A stretch of DNA of 64,000 nucleotides from Enterobacter sp. ENT03 (GTDB taxonomy: Bacteria; Pseudomonadota; Gammaproteobacteria; Enterobacterales; Enterobacteriaceae): NCBI RefSeq assembly GCF_019218745.1, contig NZ_JAHUXA010000011.1:62001-126000 (forward strand), written 5' to 3'. Positions 48,975 through 61,772 of this stretch are shown here, one piece after another. Position numbers and translations under genes: made by a program. The notes below the pieces were generated by a model. That model was given only the letters and a program-made list of their open reading frames with translations, was not told the DNA's origin and ran no database searches. Position 1 is the stretch's first letter. Every line of letters begins with the position of its first letter.

Positions 48975-49726
48975 ACGCACATCACCTTCACACCCTGACT
49001 TTCGAGCTGCTTGATGATGTCAGGGTTGGCCGCTTTGCCGGTGATCACCATGTCGATCTGATCGGCGCGACTGAACAGCATCCCGGCGCGCTCGCCGACT
49101 TTGCTGCTGTCCACCAGAACCACCAGTTTTCCGACGACATTCAGCATTTTCTGCTCTGCCATGGCGGTCAGCATATCGGTTTTGTACAGACCATCGGCGG
49201 CTAAGCCTTTTCCGCTGGTAAACATCCAGTGCCCGGCGTAGAGGCTGTTTTCGCTGCCCTGCGGGCTGAGGGTGATGGCCTGGCTTTTATTGTACTGTCC
49301 ACCCATGATCACCACGCTCTCGTGCTCCTGATCGATCAGGTAATTCGCCAGCGGCAGATAGTTGGTGATGATCTGCACCGGCTTACCGCACATTTCGCGG
49401 CCCAGTAAAAAGGCGGTCGATCCACAGTTGATGACGACGCTCTCCCCAGGCTTTACCAGCTGCGAGGCGGCCCTGGCGATACGCACTTTTTCATCCAGAT
49501 TGTGCGCCTGATGAATGTTCATCGGCGACCAGCGCGGTCGCTGCTGGCTGATCGCCTCTGCGCCGTTACGGACCTTTTTCAGTTTGCCGCTCTCGTCGAG
49601 CTTATTGATGTCCCGCCGGGCGGTGGCGGGGGAGACATCCAGCCGCGCCATCACCTGCTCGACGGTGATAAAGCCCGTTTGTGCCAACAGTTCCAGCAGA
49701 ATTTGATGTCGTTGCGCTTCCGTCAT
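48971..49726 (-). CDS. ulaR: L-ascorbate utilisation repressor UlaR
   Basis: UlaR (251 residues) is a DeoR-family repressor of ulaG and ulaABCDEF that responds to L-ascorbate 6-phosphate. The N-terminal helix-turn-helix reads [27 protein letters not shown]; the sensor domain follows ([24 protein letters not shown]). It sits between yjfP (convergent, four-base overlap) and ulaG, as in E. coli. Confidence 0.96.
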   Translation of the reverse strand: MTEAQRHQILLELLAQTGFITVEQVMARLDVSPATARRDINKLDESGKLKKVRNGAEAISQQRPRWSPMNIHQAHNLDEKVRIARAASQLVKPGESVVINCGSTAFLLGREMCGKPVQIITNYLPLANYLIDQEHESVVIMGGQYNKSQAITLSPQGSENSLYAGHWMFTSGKGLAADGLYKTDMLTAMAEQKMLNVVGKLVVLVDSSKVGERAGMLFSRADQIDMVITGKAANPDIIKQLESQGVKVMCV

Positions 49727-49795
49727 GAGCTATTCCGATAAATAATGATTTTTTTAGATGATATTTGAAATAGCCTGCAATTACTAAGCGTGAGT

Positions 49796-49832
49796 AAAAA
49801 AATGCCCGTCCGGCAGCACAGGCCGCCGGACG
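49796..49832 (-). terminator. Terminator after ulaG
   Basis: Eight-bp arms CGTCCGGC (49807-49814) and GCCGGACG (49825-49832) pair around a ten-base loop. On the minus strand the hairpin is followed by GGCATTTTTTTA, fitting termination of the ulaG transcript 15 bases after its stop. Confidence 0.7.
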
Positions 49833-49847
49833 TGAAGCCTGTGGCGA

Positions 49848-50912
49848 TCACAGGAAGGATTTAAAGGGTAAATCAGGCTCGGTGGTAAAGCAGTCGTCAA
49901 AGCCGCGCGGGTAGTGGTATTCAAACTTGTCTTTATCCAGCGGCCAGGTGAATTTGCCGCCCACCTGCCAGATGAAAGGTTTGAAACCGTACTGCAGACG
50001 ATCTTTTTTCATCTCCCACAGCACGCGCAGCTCCTGCGGATCCGCCTGGAAATTTGACCAAATATCATGATGGAACGGGATCACCACTTTCGCGTTCAGT
50101 GATTCCGCCATACGTAACATGTCAACGCTGGTCATTTTGTCGGTGATACCGCGCGGATTTTCGCCGTACGAGCCGAGGGCCACGTCGATCTGATGATCAT
50201 TGCCGTGCTTCGCATAATAATTCGAGTAGTGTGAATCCCCGCTGTGGTAGAGCGAGCCGCCCGGCGTTTTAAACAGATAATTCACCGCGCGCTCGTCCAT
50301 GCCGTCCGGCAGGATCCCGGCGGCTTTCTGATCCGCAGGCAGGGTGATCAGCGCCGTGCGATCAAACGCGTCAAGCGCATGGATCTCAGTGTCTTTTATC
50401 TTCACCACATCGCCCGGTTTGACGACGATGCAGCGCTCGCGCGGCACCCCCCAGCCCGTCCATAAATCGACGCAGGTCTGCGGGCCAATAAAGGGCACCG
50501 TCTCCGGGCAGTTTTGCATCACCGCCGCCGCCACGTTCACGTCGATATGATCGTTGTGATCGTGGGTGGCGAGCACCGCGTCGATCTGCCGAATGGCAAA
50601 GGGATCGAGCACAAAAGGCGTGGTGCGCAGATTCGGCTGAAGCTTTTTGACGCCTGCCATACGCTGCATCTGATGGCCGGTTTTCATCAGTGGATTGCCG
50701 TGGCTTTGTTTGCCGGTGCCGCACCAGAAATCGACGCAGAGGTTGGCGCCCCCTTCTGATTTCAGCCAGATGCCGGTACAGCCGAGCCACCACATGGCAA
50801 AGGTGCCTGGTGCGACCTGCTCCTGCTCAATTTCTTCATTCAGCCAGCTTCCCCACTCCGGAAAGGTGCTGAGGATCCATGATTCACGGCTGATGCTCTC
50901 CACTTTACTCAT
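49848..50912 (-). CDS. ulaG: L-ascorbate-6-phosphate lactonase
   Basis: UlaG (354 residues) opens the lactone ring of L-ascorbate 6-phosphate, the first cytosolic step after PTS uptake. It is a metallo-beta-lactamase-fold enzyme with the metal motif [11 protein letters not shown] and further ligands in [13 protein letters not shown] and [11 protein letters not shown] chose the start [12 protein letters not shown] (gives exact family length) over an in-frame ATG 12 codons upstream. It is divergent from ulaABCDEF, with shared operators between. Confidence 0.96.
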   Translation of the reverse strand: MSKVESISRESWILSTFPEWGSWLNEEIEQEQVAPGTFAMWWLGCTGIWLKSEGGANLCVDFWCGTGKQSHGNPLMKTGHQMQRMAGVKKLQPNLRTTPFVLDPFAIRQIDAVLATHDHNDHIDVNVAAAVMQNCPETVPFIGPQTCVDLWTGWGVPRERCIVVKPGDVVKIKDTEIHALDAFDRTALITLPADQKAAGILPDGMDERAVNYLFKTPGGSLYHSGDSHYSNYYAKHGNDHQIDVALGSYGENPRGITDKMTSVDMLRMAESLNAKVVIPFHHDIWSNFQADPQELRVLWEMKKDRLQYGFKPFIWQVGGKFTWPLDKDKFEYHYPRGFDDCFTTEPDLPFKSFL

Positions 50913-50942
50913 TCTGTACTCCTCGCTTTTCATGTCAAATGT

Positions 50943-50967
50943 AATCAAATAGTGATTGTTATTGATT
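50943..50967. promoter_or_regulatory. Candidate UlaR operator near ulaG
   Basis: AATCAA (50943-50948) and TTGATT (50962-50967) form an inverted repeat spaced by 13 bases, with GTGATTGTT between that resembles the half-sites of the ulaA-side repeat. It lies 30 bases ahead of ulaG. UlaR binding is inferred. Confidence 0.45.
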
Positions 50968-51145
50968 CATGTTGTCACGCTTTTTTCAGCAATGCAACGA
51001 GATGATTTGCAGTATTTATGCGAGGAACGTTCTGATTTTGTGATTTTAACGCGCTGAAAACACGGGGTGTATTTTTATATCTCTCTGTAAATAGTATTAA
51101 TTTTAGTTGTGAGTGAATGGGCTTTGTCGTGGTGTGGAAATAATT

Positions 51146-52655
<1,510 letters not shown>

Positions 52656-52671
52656 TAAAAGGAGTTACGTA

Positions 52672-52977
52672 ATGACTGTACGAATTCTGGCGGTATGCGG
52701 TAACGGGCAGGGCAGTTCCATGATCATGAAAATGAAAGTGGATCAGTTCCTGACGCAACAGGGCGTGGATCACAGTGTGAACAGCTGCGCCGTGGGCGAA
52801 TACAAAAGCGAGCTGAACGGTGCCGATGTGATTATTGCGTCCACCCACATTGCCGGTGAAATCACCGTCAGCGGCAATAAATACGTGGTCGGCGTGCGCA
52901 ACATGCTGTCGCCGGCTGATTTTGGACCAAAGCTGATGGAAGTGATTGCCGCGCATTTTCCTCAGGATATGAAGTAA
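52672..52977 (+). CDS. ulaB: PTS L-ascorbate transporter subunit IIB
   Basis: UlaB (101 residues) passes phosphate from UlaC to ascorbate. The active-site cysteine is in [14 protein letters not shown] at the N-terminus. The start MTVRILAVC follows AAGGAGTT and gives the exact family length; the longer reading frame upstream is inside ulaA in another frame. Confidence 0.96.
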   Translation: MTVRILAVCGNGQGSSMIMKMKVDQFLTQQGVDHSVNSCAVGEYKSELNGADVIIASTHIAGEITVSGNKYVVGVRNMLSPADFGPKLMEVIAAHFPQDMK

Positions 52978-52986
52978 GGGTGCTCA

Positions 52987-53454
52987 ATGAAATTACGTGA
53001 TTCGCTGGTGGAAAATAACTCGATTCGCTTGCAGGTCGAGGCCAGCACCTGGCAGGAGGCGGTGAAAATCGGCGTCGATCTGCTGGTCGACGCTGATGTG
53101 GTAGAGCCGCGCTATTACCAGGCGATCCTCGACGGCGTGGCGCAGTATGGCCCTTATTTTGTTATCGCTCCCGGCCTGGCCATGCCCCATGGCCGCCCGG
53201 ATGAGGGCGTCAAACGCACCGGATTCTCCCTGATAACGCTGAAAACCCCGCTGTCGTTTAACCACGAGGATAACGATCTGGTGGATATTCTCATCACCAT
53301 GGCGGCGGTAGACGCTAACACCCATCAGGAAGTGGGCATCATGCAGATCGTCAACCTGTTTGACGACGAAGCCAATTTTGATCGCTTACGCGCCTGCCGC
53401 ACTGCGCAGGACGTGCTGGATCTTATCGATTACGCCAATGCGGCGGCTGTTTAA
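52987..53454 (+). CDS. ulaC: PTS L-ascorbate transporter subunit IIA
   Basis: UlaC (155 residues) is the IIA protein of the mannitol/fructose type. The phosphorylated histidine is most likely that of [19 protein letters not shown]. It accepts phosphate from HPr and passes it to UlaB. It lies nine bases after ulaB and 12 before ulaD. Confidence 0.95.
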   Translation: MKLRDSLVENNSIRLQVEASTWQEAVKIGVDLLVDADVVEPRYYQAILDGVAQYGPYFVIAPGLAMPHGRPDEGVKRTGFSLITLKTPLSFNHEDNDLVDILITMAAVDANTHQEVGIMQIVNLFDDEANFDRLRACRTAQDVLDLIDYANAAAV

Positions 53455-53466
53455 GAGGGACTTACC

Positions 53467-54117
53467 ATGGCATTACCAATGTTGCAGGTGGCGCTGGATA
53501 ACCAGACGCTTTCCCACGCGTATGAGACCACCCGTCTGATTGCTGAAGAGGTGGATATTATTGAAGTCGGCACCATCCTGTGCGTGGGCGAAGGCGTGCG
53601 CGCGGTTCGCGATCTGAAAGCACTCTATCCGCATAAAATCGTGCTGGCGGACGCCAAAATTGCCGACGCCGGGAAAATCCTCTCGCGCATGTGTTTCGAG
53701 GCAAACGCCGACTGGGTGACGGTGATCTGCTGTGCGGATCTGAACACCGCCAAAGGCGCGCTGGAAGTGGCCCAGGAGTTCAACGGCGATGTGCAGATTG
53801 AACTGACGGGTTACTGGACCTGGGAGCAGGCGCAGGGCTGGCGTGATGCCGGGATCGGGCAGGTTGTTTATCATCGCAGCCGTGATGCGCAGGCGGCAGG
53901 TGTGGCGTGGGGCGAGTCGGACATTACCGCCATCAGGCGTCTGGCGGATATGGGCTTTAAGGTGACGGTTACTGGCGGGCTGGCGCTGGAAGATCTGCCG
54001 CTGTTTCAGGGCATTCCCATCCATGTGTTTATCGCCGGGCGCAGTATCCGTGACGCTGCCTCGCCGGTGGAAGCTGCCCGGCAGTTCAAGCGTACCATCG
54101 CGCAGCTGTGGGGCTAA
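53467..54117 (+). CDS. ulaD: 3-keto-L-gulonate-6-phosphate decarboxylase UlaD
   Basis: UlaD (216 residues) decarboxylates 3-keto-L-gulonate 6-phosphate to L-xylulose 5-phosphate. It belongs to the orotidine-5'-phosphate decarboxylase superfamily; the metal and catalytic residues are in [14 protein letters not shown] (D-x-K-x-x-D). The phosphate-binding end contains [13 protein letters not shown] and FIAGRSI. Full length, in operon order. Confidence 0.96.
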   Translation: MALPMLQVALDNQTLSHAYETTRLIAEEVDIIEVGTILCVGEGVRAVRDLKALYPHKIVLADAKIADAGKILSRMCFEANADWVTVICCADLNTAKGALEVAQEFNGDVQIELTGYWTWEQAQGWRDAGIGQVVYHRSRDAQAAGVAWGESDITAIRRLADMGFKVTVTGGLALEDLPLFQGIPIHVFIAGRSIRDAASPVEAARQFKRTIAQLWG

Positions 54118-54126
54118 GGAGCGGCT

Positions 54127-54981
54127 ATGTTGTCGAAACAGGTGCCGCTTGGCATCTATGAAAAAGCACTCCCCGCCGGGGAGTGCTGGGTTGAGCGCCT
54201 TCAGCGCGCCAGAACGCTGGGGTTTGATTTTGTCGAAATGTCAGTAGATGAAACCGATGTCCGCCTTTCGCGCCTCGACTGGAGCCGCGAGCAGCGGCTG
54301 GCGCTGGTCAATGCCATTGCCGAAACCGGCGTGCGGGTGCCGTCCATGTGCCTGAGCGCGCACCGTCGCTTTCCGCTCGGCAGTGAAGATGACCACGTGC
54401 GCCAGCACGGGCTTGAGATCATGCGTAAGGCGATCCGGTTCGCGCAGGACGTCGGTATTCGTGTGATCCAGCTGGCGGGTTACGACGTCTATTACCAGCA
54501 GGCGAGCGATGAAACGCGCCGCCGCTTTCGCGACGGGCTGAAAGAGAGCGTGGTGATGGCGAGCCGCGCCCAGGTGACGCTGGCGATGGAGATCATGGAC
54601 TACCCGCTAATGAACTCCATCAGCAAAGCGCTGGGCTACGCGCATTACCTCAATAACCCCTGGTTCCAGCTCTACCCGGACATCGGCAACCTGTCGGCCT
54701 GGGATAACGACGTGCAGATGGAATTGCAGGCCGGGATCGGTCATATCGTCGCGGTACACGTCAAAGATACCCGTCCGGGTGAGTTTAAAAATGTCCCCTT
54801 TGGCGAAGGCGTGGTGGATTTTGAACGTTGCTTCGACACCCTCAGAAAGAGCGGCTATTGCGGGCCGTATCTGATTGAAATGTGGAGCGAAACAGCGGCA
54901 GATCCGGCAGCCGAGGTGACGAAGGCGCGGGACTGGGTACGTGAACGCATGGCGCGGGCCGGTTTACAGGAGGCGGGATAA
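54127..54981 (+). CDS. ulaE: L-ribulose-5-phosphate 3-epimerase UlaE
   Basis: UlaE (284 residues) converts L-xylulose 5-phosphate to L-ribulose 5-phosphate. It is a xylose-isomerase-like TIM barrel with metal ligands in [35 protein letters not shown] and YLIEMWSE. Its stop shares bases with the start of ulaF (TAATG), indicating translational coupling. Confidence 0.96.
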   Translation: MLSKQVPLGIYEKALPAGECWVERLQRARTLGFDFVEMSVDETDVRLSRLDWSREQRLALVNAIAETGVRVPSMCLSAHRRFPLGSEDDHVRQHGLEIMRKAIRFAQDVGIRVIQLAGYDVYYQQASDETRRRFRDGLKESVVMASRAQVTLAMEIMDYPLMNSISKALGYAHYLNNPWFQLYPDIGNLSAWDNDVQMELQAGIGHIVAVHVKDTRPGEFKNVPFGEGVVDFERCFDTLRKSGYCGPYLIEMWSETAADPAAEVTKARDWVRERMARAGLQEAG

Positions 54982-55667
54982 TGGAGCAACTCAAACAGCA
55001 GGTGTATGACGCCAATATGGCGCTGCCGCGTTACGGGCTGGTGACGTTTACCTGGGGCAACGTCAGCGCCATCGATCGCGAGCGCGGCTGGGTGGCGATC
55101 AAACCGAGCGGCGTAGCGTATGAAACCATGACGCCCGACGATATGGTGATTGTTGACCTCACCGGCGCGGTGCTGCACGGCCATCTGCGTCCCTCCTCGG
55201 ATACCGCCACGCATCTGGCGCTGTATCGCCGTTATCCTGCGCTTGGTGGCGTGGTGCATACCCACTCAACCCACGCGACAGCCTGGGCGCAGGCCGGACG
55301 AGCGATCCCGGCGCTGGGCACGACCCACGCGGATTATTTCGCCGGTGATATTCCCTGCACCCGCGCGTTAACCGAACAGGAAGTGCGGGACGACTATGAG
55401 CTGAACACCGGCAAGGTCATCATTGAAACCCTGGGGGACGCCGATCCGCTGCACAGGCCGGGGATGGTGGTGTATCAGCACGGGCCTTTTGCCTGGGGTA
55501 AAGACGCCGGAGACGCGGTGCATAATGCGGTGGTGATGGAGGAAGTCGCGCGTATGGCGTGGATTTCCTGCGGCATTAACCCGCAGTTAAAACCCATTGA
55601 TGGCTATCTGCTAGAGAAGCATTTTCTGCGCAAGCACGGCCCTGATGCCTATTATGGGCAGCAGTAA
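54981..55667 (+). CDS. ulaF: L-ribulose-5-phosphate 4-epimerase UlaF
   Basis: UlaF (228 residues) makes D-xylulose 5-phosphate, which enters the pentose phosphate pathway. It is a class II aldolase-like protein: zinc histidines in [14 protein letters not shown] and a further one in [15 protein letters not shown], and the substrate segment TWGNVSAID. It is the last gene of the ula operon. Confidence 0.96.
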   Translation: MEQLKQQVYDANMALPRYGLVTFTWGNVSAIDRERGWVAIKPSGVAYETMTPDDMVIVDLTGAVLHGHLRPSSDTATHLALYRRYPALGGVVHTHSTHATAWAQAGRAIPALGTTHADYFAGDIPCTRALTEQEVRDDYELNTGKVIIETLGDADPLHRPGMVVYQHGPFAWGKDAGDAVHNAVVMEEVARMAWISCGINPQLKPIDGYLLEKHFLRKHGPDAYYGQQ

Positions 55668-55718
55668 ATAGCGCGTAGACCCGTTTTGCGCGGTATGCGA
55701 ATTATTTGTGCAATTCGC

Positions 55719-55747
55719 TTGAGTTCGATGGGCGTCGCAAGTATGAT
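55719..55747 (+). promoter_or_regulatory. Promoter of the rpsF operon
   Basis: TTGAGT (55719-55724) and TATGAT (55742-55747) are spaced exactly 17 bases apart, about 100 bases ahead of rpsF. The leader that follows is long enough for RNA-based control. Confidence 0.7.
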
Positions 55748-55762
55748 TACGCGTCAATTTTT

Positions 55763-56243
<481 letters not shown>

Positions 56244-56249
56244 TTTCTG

Positions 56250-56796
<547 letters not shown>

Positions 56797-56825
56797 TCGG
56801 TCACGGTCCATTAATACGACTTTGA

Positions 56826-57287
<462 letters not shown>

Positions 57288-57314
57288 TCTGCAACCCACG
57301 TTTTGATAACAACG

Positions 57315-57343
57315 AAACGCCGGCCTTGTGCCGGCGTTTTGCT
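57315..57343 (+). terminator. Terminator after rplI
   Basis: Ten-bp arms AAACGCCGGC (57315-57324) and GCCGGCGTTT (57330-57339) around a five-base loop, followed by T-rich sequence. It lies 28 bases after the rplI stop. Confidence 0.88.
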
Positions 57344-57442
57344 TTTCTGCCTTCCACGCACCTGACACTTTTCTGACTGGCTATTGCTTTACCTTTTCGC
57401 GATAATAGAAAAATAAAACGTTATTTTATTTTTTGGTAAAGC

Positions 57443-58378
57443 ATGGATACAAACCACCAGACACCTCTGTTTGCCCGCAAAAACGTCGTCTATATGGGGG
57501 CCGCGCTCTGCTGCCTGCTGTGGGGTAGCGCCTATCCGGCGATTAAGAGCGGCTACGAGATTTTTCAGATCGCCACCGATGATATTCCATCAAAAATCGT
57601 CTTTGCTGGTTATCGCTTCCTGTTTGCCGGGCTGTTGCTGCTGCTGTTCGCCATGATGCAGCGTAAACCCATTGCCCGCCTCAGTGGTCGCCAGTACGGC
57701 CAGCTCGCCGTGCTTGGCCTGACGCAAACCTCTTTGCAGTACATCTTCTTTTATATCGGGCTGGCGTTCACCACAGGCGTGAAAGGCTCGATCATGAACG
57801 CCACCGGCACCTTTTTCAGTGTGCTGCTGGCGCATTTCATCTATCAGAATGACAAACTGAGCTACAACAAAACGCTGGGCTGCGTGCTGGGCTTTGCCGG
57901 GGTGATGGTGGTTAACTTCAACAGCGGCATGGACTTTAGCTTCACGCTGCTGGGTGACGGCTCGGTGGTGCTGGCGGCGTTTATTCTTTCGGCGGCTACG
58001 CTGTACGGCAAACGTATCTCGCAAACAGTGGATCCGACGGTCATGACCGGCTATCAGTTGGGAATGGGCGGGCTGGCGCTGGTGGTGGGCGGCTATCTGT
58101 CGGGCGGCTCGCTCACCGTACATGGATTTTCTTCAGTAGCCATTCTGGGCTATCTGACGCTGCTGTCATCGGTGGCCTTTGCGCTGTGGAGTATTCTGCT
58201 GAAGTACAACCGCGTGGGCATGATCGCGCCGTTTAACTTCCTGATCCCGGTGTCGGGCGCGGTGCTGTCGTCGATTTTCTTAGGCGAGAACATTCTCGAA
58301 TGGAAATATGCGGTGGCGCTGGTGCTGGTCTGCTCGGGCATCTGGTGGGTGAATAAAGTAAAACAGGGGAACGCCTGA
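57443..58378 (+). CDS. EamA-family drug/metabolite transporter
   Basis: A 311-residue permease with ten hydrophobic helices in two EamA repeats, of the DMT superfamily. The first repeat begins GAALCCLLWGSAYPAIKSGYE and the second contains LSAATLYGKRISQTVDPT. Members export amino acids, metabolites or drugs; the substrate here is unknown. E. coli has other small genes (yjfZ, ytfA) in this slot, so it is a lineage-specific gene. A hairpin covers its stop codon (58366-58386). Confidence 0.88.
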   Translation: MDTNHQTPLFARKNVVYMGAALCCLLWGSAYPAIKSGYEIFQIATDDIPSKIVFAGYRFLFAGLLLLLFAMMQRKPIARLSGRQYGQLAVLGLTQTSLQYIFFYIGLAFTTGVKGSIMNATGTFFSVLLAHFIYQNDKLSYNKTLGCVLGFAGVMVVNFNSGMDFSFTLLGDGSVVLAAFILSAATLYGKRISQTVDPTVMTGYQLGMGGLALVVGGYLSGGSLTVHGFSSVAILGYLTLLSSVAFALWSILLKYNRVGMIAPFNFLIPVSGAVLSSIFLGENILEWKYAVALVLVCSGIWWVNKVKQGNA

Positions 58379-58386
58379 CGTTCCCC
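58366..58386 (-). terminator. Hairpin at the ytfB / transporter convergence
   Basis: GGGGAACG and CGTTCCCC form an eight-bp stem with a five-base loop that contains the transporter's TGA. On the minus strand it is followed by TGTTTTACTTT, so it probably ends the ytfB transcript. Confidence 0.5.
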
Positions 58387-58400
58387 GCTGTGAGTGGCGA

Positions 58401-59051
58401 TTAGCGTGCGCGGATAAAGCTGCCATCCGTCTGACGGGTAAACAGCACCTGCTGGTCGCCGCTGGTTTCAATCGTCAGCCCGGTGACCACGCCGTTAGCG
58501 TTCTGACGGATCTTCACAATCTGCCCGGTTTGCAGATTGCTGAGCGGTTTACCGTTGCCTTCCACCTGCGCCATCGCATAGACATCCGTCGGTGGTAAAT
58601 TATGGTCGCGGAACAGCTGCGCCAGCGTTTTGCCCGGCTCGACGCGATAAGTGCGCCACTGCTGCTCAATGCCGGTCGGCTCCTGCAACGGGGCGCTATT
58701 CTGCGTAGTCTGCGGCTGCTCCTGTTCCTGCTCCTGAATCGGCTCAGGCGTGATGGGTGCCACCTGGCCGTCATTTTGTGGCGGCGATGATACCAGCGGC
58801 GGCTGTTCAGGCTGTGCGGATTGCATCTGTTGCGATTGGGACTGTGACTGCAGGTCGAGCTGCGCATCGCGCGTGGCCGACGGCGCATCGTTGTTGTCAG
58901 TAGTCGGCAGCAAGAATCCAATGACGATCAGCGCAGCGGCAAAAATAATGCCACGGCGATGACCCGGCGGGAGCGGATCCATGATGCGCACGTTGTCCGG
59001 CGCGTGCCAGATCCTCGCCAGGGTTGGTTTCAGTTCAAATCGCCCGGGCAT
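58401..59051 (-). CDS. ytfB: OapA-family cell-envelope protein YtfB
   Basis: A 216-residue bitopic protein. One membrane helix (about residues 33-49, RGIIFAAALIVIGFLLP) follows a short cytoplasmic part, then a Gln/Pro-rich linker (QSQSQSQQMQ, EQEQEQPQ), then an OapA/LysM-like domain (YRVEPGKTLAQLFRDHNLP). E. coli YtfB localises to the division site and binds glycans. It diverges from fklB. Confidence 0.92.
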   Translation of the reverse strand: MPGRFELKPTLARIWHAPDNVRIMDPLPPGHRRGIIFAAALIVIGFLLPTTDNNDAPSATRDAQLDLQSQSQSQQMQSAQPEQPPLVSSPPQNDGQVAPITPEPIQEQEQEQPQTTQNSAPLQEPTGIEQQWRTYRVEPGKTLAQLFRDHNLPPTDVYAMAQVEGNGKPLSNLQTGQIVKIRQNANGVVTGLTIETSGDQQVLFTRQTDGSFIRAR

Positions 59052-59283
59052 GGCTATCCTCCTGCTCCGCGTCGTTAGTATCCTGTGTCACTGAGTATAG
59101 ATGGGTAACTGCCTGATGAGCGTGGCAAACCGGTCTTTCGTGACATCTGTTCGGGAATAATCTTACGGCGACCATTGTTTCTTTTTCCCTGCGATTTGTC
59201 ATCAATCACCGCGACAAAGTTTTACCCGTCGCAGCCTGACTGCTATGCTGCCCGCTACTTTAAATGCGATGAAAGGAAAACCC

Positions 59284-59904
59284 ATGACAACCCCGACTTT
59301 TGACACTATCGAAGCGCAGGCAAGCTACGGCATTGGCTTGCAGGTAGGGCAGCAACTAAGCGAGTCTGGCCTGCAGGGGCTGTTACCGGAAGCACTGGTA
59401 GCGGGCATTGCCGATGCGCTGGCAGGCACTCAGCCGGCAGTGCCGGTCGATGTGGTTCACCGCGCCCTGCGTGAAATCCACGAACGCGCTGATGCAGTAC
59501 GTCGCGAGCGCTTCGAAGCGATGGCGTCTGAAGGCGTGAAGTATCTGGACGAAAACCGTGAAAAAGACGGCGTGAACAGCACCGAATCCGGTCTGCAGTT
59601 CCGTGTACTGACGCAGGGCGAAGGCGCGATCCCGGCCCGTACTGACCGTGTGCGTGTGCATTACACCGGTAAACTGATCGACGGCACCGTGTTTGACAGC
59701 TCCGTGGCTCGCGGCGAACCGGCTGAATTCCCGGTTAACGGCGTGATCCCAGGCTGGATCGAAGCGCTGACCCTGATGCCGGTTGGCTCGAAGTGGGAAC
59801 TGACCATTCCGCAGAACCTGGCGTACGGTGAGCGTGGCGCAGGCGCGTCTATTCCGCCGTTCAGCACGCTGGTCTTCGAAGTGGAATTGCTGGAAATCCT
59901 GTAA
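59284..59904 (+). CDS. fklB: FKBP-type peptidyl-prolyl isomerase FklB (FKBP22)
   Basis: FklB (206 residues) is a dimeric cis/trans prolyl isomerase. An N-terminal helical dimerisation region (about 1-90) precedes the FKBP domain with [39 protein letters not shown] and [25 protein letters not shown]. There is no signal peptide. The start [12 protein letters not shown] follows AAAGGAAAA and gives the family length. Confidence 0.95.
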   Translation: MTTPTFDTIEAQASYGIGLQVGQQLSESGLQGLLPEALVAGIADALAGTQPAVPVDVVHRALREIHERADAVRRERFEAMASEGVKYLDENREKDGVNSTESGLQFRVLTQGEGAIPARTDRVRVHYTGKLIDGTVFDSSVARGEPAEFPVNGVIPGWIEALTLMPVGSKWELTIPQNLAYGERGAGASIPPFSTLVFEVELLEIL

Positions 59905-60220
59905 TTCCCCTCCAACGATCCCTCTCCCTTAACGGGGAGGGGGCGTCGTTTCTGTGCACATATGCCATTCTTTGGTTCAGAGTCGATATTTAATCTTGCA
60001 AATGCATTTGTTGCGTGTATTTTTGTGACCTAATTCGCACAGACGAAGTGATATAACACTCAGTTTAAACATAAATTTAACATCTCATTTAAATCACAGT
60101 ATTCATCCCGCCGATTCTTACCTACTATCGATGAGTCAAAAATCCAGGCATTGTCACGCACGTGACACCATGAAAGGCCAGAAGAGCCTCAACAACACAG
60201 ACAGGTACAGGAAAAAATAC

Positions 60221-61648
60221 ATGGTAGATCAAACGAAGGTCGCCGCTGACCAGCAGGCTGCTGACCAGCAGGCTCCGGCTGAACAGTCGCTACGGCGCAA
60301 TCTCACCAACCGTCATATCCAGCTTATTGCCATCGGCGGTGCTATCGGCACCGGCCTGTTTATGGGCTCAGGAAAAACCATCAGTCTTGCCGGCCCGTCG
60401 ATCATATTCGTCTATATGATCATCGGCTTTATGCTGTTTTTCGTGATGCGCGCCATGGGCGAGCTGCTGCTGTCGAATCTGGAATATAAGTCGTTCAGCG
60501 ATTTCGCCGCCGACTTACTGGGGCCGTGGGCGGGCTATTTCACCGGCTGGACCTACTGGTTTTGTTGGGTAGTGACCGGCATGGCCGACGTGGTGGCGAT
60601 CACGTCCTATGCGCAATTCTGGTTCCCCAACTTATCCGACTGGGTGGCTTCGCTGGCGGTGATCCTGCTGTTGCTGAGCCTTAACCTCGCGACGGTGAAG
60701 ATGTTTGGCGAAATGGAATTCTGGTTCGCGATGATCAAGATTGTCGCCATTGTCGGGCTGGTCGTGGTGGGCCTGGTGATGGTGCTGACCGAATTTACCT
60801 CGCCGAGCGGCGTGCAGGCCTCTTTCGCGCATCTGTGGAATGACGGCGGCTGGTTCCCGAAAGGCATCAGTGGTTTCTTTGCCGGTTTCCAGATCGCGGT
60901 GTTTGCCTTCGTGGGGATTGAGCTGGTCGGCACGACCGCCGCAGAAACCAAAGACCCGGAAAAATCCCTGCCGCGCGCCATTAACTCTATTCCGATCCGC
61001 ATCATCATGTTCTACGTGTTTGCGCTGATCATTATTATGTCGGTGACGCCGTGGAGCTCAGTGGTGGCGGATAAGAGCCCGTTCGTGGAGCTGTTTATCC
61101 TCGTCGGTTTACCGGCGGCAGCGAGCATTATCAACTTTGTGGTGCTGACCTCAGCCGCATCGTCGGCGAACAGCGGCGTATTCTCCACCAGCCGTATGTT
61201 GTTCGGTCTGGCGCAAGACGGGGCCGCGCCGAAAAGCTTCGGTAAGCTGTCAAAACGCGCGGTACCGGCGACGGGCCTGACCTTCTCCTGCATCTGTTTG
61301 CTGGGCGGCGTGGTGATGCTCTACGTCAATCCAAGCGTGATCTCGGCGTTCACCATGATCACCACGGTGTCAGCGATCCTCTTCATGTTCGTGTGGACCA
61401 TTATTCTTTGCTCGTATCTGGTCTACCGCAAACAGCGTCCCCATCTGCATGAAAAGTCGATTTATAAGATGCCGCTGGGCAAGGTGATGTGCTGGGTATG
61501 TATGGCGTTCTTCGCCTTTGTACTGGTATTGCTGACGCTGGAAGAAGATACCCGCCAGGCGCTGCTCGTCACGCCGCTGTGGTTTATTGTGCTGGGTGCG
61601 TTCTGGTTCTTAGTGGGTAAGAAGCGTATGGCACGTATGCGCCAATAG
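60221..61648 (+). CDS. cycA: D-serine/D-alanine/glycine transporter CycA
   Basis: CycA (475 residues) is an APC-family proton symporter for glycine, D-alanine, D-serine and D-cycloserine, with 12 hydrophobic helices. Conserved are RHIQLIAIGGAIGTGLFMGSG and FVGIELVGTTAAETKDPEKSLP. I chose the start MVDQTKV, with AGGA upstream; longer in-frame starts reach into the leader. The N-terminus repeats ADQQAADQQA, encoded by a 15-base tandem duplication. The 316-base gap upstream is AT-rich and its CA-rich part near the start (CAACAACACAGACAGG) resembles a GcvB small-RNA target, as known in E. coli. Confidence 0.95.
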   Translation: MVDQTKVAADQQAADQQAPAEQSLRRNLTNRHIQLIAIGGAIGTGLFMGSGKTISLAGPSIIFVYMIIGFMLFFVMRAMGELLLSNLEYKSFSDFAADLLGPWAGYFTGWTYWFCWVVTGMADVVAITSYAQFWFPNLSDWVASLAVILLLLSLNLATVKMFGEMEFWFAMIKIVAIVGLVVVGLVMVLTEFTSPSGVQASFAHLWNDGGWFPKGISGFFAGFQIAVFAFVGIELVGTTAAETKDPEKSLPRAINSIPIRIIMFYVFALIIIMSVTPWSSVVADKSPFVELFILVGLPAAASIINFVVLTSAASSANSGVFSTSRMLFGLAQDGAAPKSFGKLSKRAVPATGLTFSCICLLGGVVMLYVNPSVISAFTMITTVSAILFMFVWTIILCSYLVYRKQRPHLHEKSIYKMPLGKVMCWVCMAFFAFVLVLLTLEEDTRQALLVTPLWFIVLGAFWFLVGKKRMARMRQ

Positions 61649-61655
61649 TCGCCTG

Positions 61656-61765
61656 TAATGCCGGATGGCACTGTGCTTATCCGGCCTACACCGTAATCCT
61701 GCGCGGTGCTGCTGCGCTTATCCGGTCTGCAAAATGTAGGCCCGGTAAGCGTAGCGCCTCCGGGC
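61656..61765. repeat. REP/BIME cluster between cycA and ytfE
   Basis: Several GC-rich REP-like units lie here: GCCGGATGGC with TTATCCGGCCTAC, GCTTATCCGGTCTGC, and TGTAGGCCCGGTAAGCGTAG with GCCTCCGGGC. They alternate in orientation, as in a BIME, between two convergent genes. Such elements stabilise mRNA 3' ends and can bind gyrase. Confidence 0.8.
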
Positions 61766-61772
61766 AACGGGA

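Noticed and set aside
59905-59945. GC-rich hairpin after fklB as a terminator
   Set aside because: The stem is imperfect (CCCTCTCCC against GGGGAGGG) and no T-run follows.
60170-60220. An in-frame upstream ATG that would lengthen CycA by 17 residues
   Set aside because: It has no ribosome site, and MVDQ at 60221 matches the known CycA start with AGGA at suitable distance.
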